Source: VRUE01 sp963774555
GTDB taxonomy: Bacteria > Actinomycetota > Thermoleophilia > Solirubrobacterales > 70-9
Reading direction: 5' to 3'
NCBI GenBank assembly: GCA_963774555.1
Contig: CAVZFL010000002.1
Span: forward strand, 1,061,972 to 1,125,971
Length of the DNA stretch: 64,000 bases
Part shown: in pieces, positions 60,770-64,000 of the stretch
Layout: each line of letters begins with the position of its first letter
Numbering within the stretch: the first letter of the stretch is position 1
The notes under the pieces: generated by a model
Databases searched by the model: none
What the model saw: only the letters and a program-made list of their open reading frames with translations
Told to the model about the DNA's origin: nothing
Made by a program: the position numbers and the translations under genes

Positions 60770-61928
60770 CTTCACGCTTCTGCTGGTAGGCCATGCGGCC
60801 CAGGATGGAGGTGAAGGTTGCGTTGGCGGCGATGGGGGCCATGTTGTAGGGCTTGCCTTCGCGGATGCTGGCGTAGAAGGCTTCGACTGCGTCGATGGTG
60901 ATTTCGCGCGTGGAAGTACGGCGCTCGATCAGGCTGGAATCGGTCAGGTCGTCCGCGTTCTTGTACGGGGAGTTGGCGATGGGGCCGTGCAGCTTGTAAT
61001 AAGTTCGCGCGGTCTCGAGCATGCCTTTGGCGCCGTAGAACTGTTCCTTCACGTCGCGATAGCCGGCGGTGTGTTTGATGGTGATTAGCCAGCCCTCGAT
61101 GCCGTTCGGGTATGAATAAGTGATGTCGTGATGGTCGGAATCCCAGTCGCCGTAGGGAAGTGGGAACGGAGGCCGCCCCGGCCGCGGCGGTGAGCGGATG
61201 CACGTCGTTGGCGAACCAGTTGATGATGTCGACGCCGTGGCAATCCTGCTCGACGATGGGGCCGCCGGATATGCGCCGTCCAGGCTCCCCACCGGCGGAT
61301 CTTTCTTCGGCATCGGGGATCGGGATGGGGCGATGGCGGGCTCGGTGGGGTCAGATCCGAGCACCCAGTAGCTCATCATCAGTTTGATTTCGCCGATTTT
61401 GCCCGACTCGTAGATAGTTATGCGCCTAGGTACTGCGAACTGAAGCGCTGCTGGAAGCCGAATTGAATGCGCTTTGACGGTCGCGTTTTTCGGAGGCGCG
61501 TGAGCATCCGCTTCAGCCGGCGACGTCGGCCCCGGCGGGCTTTTCGCAGTAGACGTGCTTCTTCGCGAGCGACGGCGGCTTCGAAGTGCTCGGGATGGAG
61601 AAAGACGGGGGTCGCGATGAGCACGGCGTCGAGGTCGGGTCGGCGAGCAGTTGCTTATAGTCGCGATAGACCACGGCTTTGTCGGCGCCGGGGATTTTGG
61701 TTTTGGCGGTGTCGATGCGGTCGGGGTACATGTCGCAGATGGCGGCGAGCCTCGCGTGCTTGATCGTTGGCCATGAGAGTGCCGACGTAGGTCGCCGCGC
61801 CCACCGGTCCCGATGATGCCGAATGACACGGCGGAATTCGCCTGGTAGCTGAACGCAGTCTCCGGCGCGACGATTAAGATGCCGCCGGTTACTCCGGTAA
61901 TCACTTGCCGTCTGCTGATGGACTCCAT
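60735..61928 (-). CDS. Gfo/Idh/MocA-family oxidoreductase with Tat-like leader
   Basis: ATG 61928 gives MESISRRQVITGVTGGILIV, a twin-Arg-like leader (SRRQVITG), then AVSFGIIGTGGRG, the NAD-binding GxGGRG motif. The middle parts lie in several frames: CDMYPDRIDTAKTKIPG, VLIATPVFLHPEHFEAAVA, KKHVYCEKPAGADV with the catalytic-type EKP, IQFGFQQRFSSQYL and EIKLMMSYWVLGSDPTEPAI. The C-terminal part is clean (DHHDITYSYPNGIEGWLITI). Frame breaks near 61800, 61640, 61590, 61500 and 61240 occur in GC-rich runs. It is the secreted, sugar-oxidising type common in Acidobacteriota; the substrate is unknown. Confidence 0.82.
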   Translation of the reverse strand: MESISRRQVITGVTGGILIVAPETAFSYQANSAVSFGIIGTGGRGDLRRHSHGQRSSTRGSPPSATCTPTASTPPKPKSPAPTKPWSIATISNCSPTRPRRRAHRDPRLSPSRALRSRRRSRRSTSTAKSPPGPTSPAEADAHAPPKNATVKAHSIRLPAALQFAVPRRITIYESGKIGEIKLMMSYWVLGSDPTEPAIAPSRSPMPKKDPPVGSLDGAYPAAPSSSRIATASTSSTGSPTTCIRSPPRPGRPPFPLPYGDWDSDHHDITYSYPNGIEGWLITIKHTAGYRDVKEQFYGAKGMLETARTYYKLHGPIANSPYKNADDLTDSSLIERRTSTREITIDAVEAFYASIREGKPYNMAPIAANATFTSILGRMAYQQKREVTWDEMLKSAA

Positions 61929-61959
61929 GGGTCCCACACCTCCCCGACTATATCAGGTG

Positions 61960-62047
61960 GCGGGACACGCATGTCCCTCGGATTCGAGGGCGATTTGTGT
62001 GTTATCAATACGTTGCACCCGGCTGCGGCGGGACATGCGTGTCCCGC
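61960..62047. repeat. 18-bp inverted repeat pair upstream of the Gfo/Idh/MocA gene
   Basis: GCGGGACACGCATGTCCC at 61960-61977 is the exact reverse complement of 62030-62047, with 52 bases between. Each arm is itself nearly palindromic. The rest of the gap 61929-62215 shows no gene. It could be a dispersed repeat or a double operator. Confidence 0.65.
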
Positions 62048-62215
62048 TTGCGTCATGCACGACAGACGACGAAAGGCGATGGTCTGTCCCACTACGTTCA
62101 TTCTAGGGCATACAGGTGTTTGTCCAGTGGGTTACCGAAGTGGCTAGATTTCGATAAAGGTAATCGGGAGAATGGGTTAGGGGGAATAGAATTTCTTAAA
62201 TGTTGGTGTGATTAG

Positions 62216-63066
62216 TCAGAAGATCACGGTCTTGTTTCCGTAAGAGAAGATGCGGTGGTCGAGATGCCAGGCGACTGCTCGGGAAAGGACTACCCGCTCG
62301 AGATCGCGGCGTTTTGCGGACCAGGTCTTCCACCTGCTCGCGATGGGAGATGCGGACCACGTCCTGCTCGATGATGGGGCCATCGTCGAGGCGGCGGTCA
62401 CGTAGTGGCTGGTGGCGCCGATCAGCTTGACGCCGCGGTGCGAAGGCCGGGTGGTAGGGGCGGGCACCTATGAAGGCCGGCAAGAAACGAATGATGAACG
62501 TTGATGATCCGCGGGATAGCGCGTCGACGAATTCGGGCGACAGAACTTGCATGTAGCGGGCCAGCACGACCAGATCGATGCCGGGTTCGCCAGCAAGCGG
62601 AGTTGCCGTGCTTCGGCGGCCCGCGGTTGGCCGGATCGATCGGGACGTGGTGGAATGGGATTCCGTGGAAGTCGCGCCAGCGCTTCGGCGTCCGGGTGGT
62701 TGCTGACGATCAGCGGAATGTCGCAGTCGAGTTCTCCGGTCTGGTGGCGGTAGAGCAGATCGGCCAGACAATGCAGGTACTTCGAGACGAAGATGGCTAC
62801 GCGTGGGAGCTTGGGAGATCAGGTTCGAGACGTCCAGCGCATCTGGAACCGAGCGGCGATGGGTCACGAAGTCCTCGCGAAACGCGGTCGAGGTCGAAGC
62901 CATCGAGTTCCCATTCGACACGCATGAAGAAGAGGTCGGCTTCGGGGTCCTGATGTTGATCGGCATGGATGATGTTGGCGTCGTGTTGGTAGAGGAGGTT
63001 AGCCACCGCCGCGACAATTCCCTTGCGATCGGGGCAGTCGATGAGGAGAACGGCGGTGTTCCGCAT
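62216..63066 (-). CDS. purU: Formyltetrahydrofolate deformylase, frameshifted
   Basis: The start MRNTAVLLIDCPDRKGIVAA is the N-terminal ACT domain of PurU, continued by FREDFVTHRRSVPDALDV after a break near 62885. The hydrolase domain reads CDIPLIVSNHPDAEA, GIDLVVLARYMQVLSPEFVD, then INVHHSFLPAF (Asn and His of the active site) and DDGPIIEQDVVRISHREQVE, ending AVAWHLDHRIFSYGNKTVIF. Breaks near 62825, 62790, 62685, 62610, 62510, 62440, 62400 and 62310 occur in GC-rich runs. It hydrolyses 10-formyl-THF to THF and formate. It starts two bases after the stop of the upstream gene, so they share a transcript. Confidence 0.88.
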
Positions 63067-63068
63067 GT

Positions 63069-64000
63069 CTACTTGAGGAGCTTGTCCAACTGGGCGATGC
63101 GCTGGTCGAGTTCCTTGCGGAAAGCGTTGTAGCGCTCGATGGCGTCGCGGCCCACCTTCTGATCGGTACTGTTGGTCTCGCTGTAGAGATACGTGATATG
63201 GGTCTGCAATTCGGGCTTGCTGTAGCGGATGGTGGGCGTGATCAGACTGGCCGCCAGGTCTTGCAGGCTGGCGAGGGTGGCGGCGGAATCGGGCTTACCG
63301 GCTAATGCAGTGAGACCGGCGCGGACGCGCGAGACGGTGCGGTTGACGTCGCTGACGAGGTCGCGGACTTTGATGTTGTGGTCGAATTGCTCGCGCAGGT
63401 CGTCGAGGGTGACGCCGCTGGTGGTGATGCGCGGGTCTTCGATCAGGGTGAAGGACTGAGTTGCAGTCCAAGTGCCTACGGCGAGGCGGACCCCGTACGG
63501 CGCGGGCACCGCCGCGGGACCGTTGGGCGATTCGGGACGGGTGGGACTCTGCCACGCGCCGGGATAGCGCAGGTCCCAGCTGAAGCGGTGCATGCCGGGG
63601 GTCTTATCGAGGCGCGTTGGTCCGGTGCGGAAACGGCCGCCGCCACCTTCGCTATCCTCGTTGGGCGCGGATTCGATTTCCACGGACGGCGATTCGGGAG
63701 CGCTGCCGCCGGCGCTGGTGAATTTGCGGATGACGGTGCCCGAGGCGTCGAGGATCTCCATGGCGATATCGCCCGACGGAGCGGAGGCGAGGTAGTAATC
63801 GATGGCGGCGCCGGGCTGCGGGTACTGGATGGTGGCGCCGCGTCCGCCGCCTCCGCGGGATGTCGAACGGATGGCCTGGCGCGGTTGGAAGAGGACCGCA
63901 GTGGCGTTGGCGGGGGCGTTGCCGGCCTGATGCAGCGGCGTCAGGTTGTCGAGAATCCAGAAGGAGCGTCCCTGTGTGGCGAGGACCAGGATCCTGGTGC
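63069..64000 (-). CDS. VPS10/BNR-repeat-type secreted protein, C-terminal part
   Basis: The frame is open to the window edge. It begins ILVLATQGRSFWILDNLTPL, the last blade of a BNR/sortilin-like propeller with the GRSFWILD motif, followed by IDYYLASAPSGDIAMEILDA (an Ig-like or FlgD-like module). Then come MHRFSWDLRYPGAW, and a helical tail (VSRVRAGLTALAGKPDSAAT, FRKELDQRIAQLDKLL). Proteins of this build, often called glycosyl hydrolase or VPS10-domain proteins, are large and secreted in Acidobacteriota. The N-terminal propeller is outside the window, so enzymatic activity cannot be judged. Confidence 0.7.
   Translation of the reverse strand, partial: TRILVLATQGRSFWILDNLTPLHQAGNAPANATAVLFQPRQAIRSTSRGGGGRGATIQYPQPGAAIDYYLASAPSGDIAMEILDASGTVIRKFTSAGGSAPESPSVEIESAPNEDSEGGGGRFRTGPTRLDKTPGMHRFSWDLRYPGAWQSPTRPESPNGPAAVPAPYGVRLAVGTWTATQSFTLIEDPRITTSGVTLDDLREQFDHNIKVRDLVSDVNRTVSRVRAGLTALAGKPDSAATLASLQDLAASLITPTIRYSKPELQTHITYLYSETNSTDQKVGRDAIERYNAFRKELDQRIAQLDKLLK

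Noticed and set aside
1..64000. CRISPR arrays, insertion sequences, rRNA genes and a replication origin
   Set aside because: No regularly spaced identical repeats, no transposase with terminal inverted repeats, no rRNA sequence and no DnaA-box cluster were seen.

Overview
The window looks like two different genomes joined in one contig. Positions 1 to about 60,010 are high-GC DNA from an actinomycete. GTG and TTG starts are common, promoters often give leaderless transcripts, and secreted PKD, RTX and Ig-type proteins, an LtrA protein and several P450s are present. This suggests Thermoleophilia/Solirubrobacterales; the placement rests on recognition of family resemblance, not on a search. From about 60,010 to 64,000 composition and gene families change to an Acidobacteriota-like set: an aminotransferase, a Gfo/Idh/MocA oxidoreductase, PurU and the tail of a VPS10/BNR-type protein. 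An Lhr helicase gene and an aminotransferase gene each lose their 5' part at the same point, so a chimeric join is the simplest reading.

Layout. 1-17.5 kb: chromosomal accessory metabolism, with two 14-TM-type MFS exporters, LtrA, an aldo/keto reductase, SRPBCC proteins, a PQQ-type propeller, metallophosphoesterases, a Vps62-like protein and a P450 behind a palindromic operator. 17.5-23.4 kb: a secreted PKD protein, a SIR2-domain protein of the anti-phage type, a YidD-like/DUF4177 pair and a methyltransferase. 23.48-30.34 kb: an integrated element in tRNA-Arg(ACG). It is bounded by a 50-bp direct repeat of the tRNA 3' end, carries a tyrosine integrase, and holds unknown cargo (a CopG/nucleotidyltransferase fusion with a winged-helix partner, and a soluble protein coupled to a four-TM protein). 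30.4-38.6 kb: thioesterase, enoyl-CoA hydratase, pyruvate kinase, P450, tRNA-Ser(GCT), a D-amino-acid aldolase-like enzyme, an aldonolactone oxidase and an MFS protein. 38.66-41.2 kb: a second, small insertion at tRNA-Ser(TGA), with a decayed tRNA tail at its far end and genes for a lone HicB, DUF2188 and an RNase HI. 41.2-60.0 kb: housekeeping and envelope genes including Mrp, ferredoxin, groESL with a CIRCE operator, a Crp/Fnr regulator, a MazEF pair and the truncated Lhr.

Sequence quality. Most genes in 1-17 kb and 31-38 kb are split by frameshifts. Where the protein family allows the frame to be restored, nearly every event fits loss of one CG/GC dinucleotide from a CGCG or GCGC run. I therefore treat these genes as probably intact in the organism and give the full span of each, from its inferred start to its inferred stop. 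The two islands and 42-60 kb are almost free of such breaks.

How the parts fit. The most interesting material is accessory: two tRNA-targeted insertions and a SIR2 protein lie within 22 kb, and further toxin/antitoxin-like genes (AbiEi/DUF559 between palindromes, MazEF) lie downstream. This makes 19-41 kb a plausible defence/mobile hot spot.
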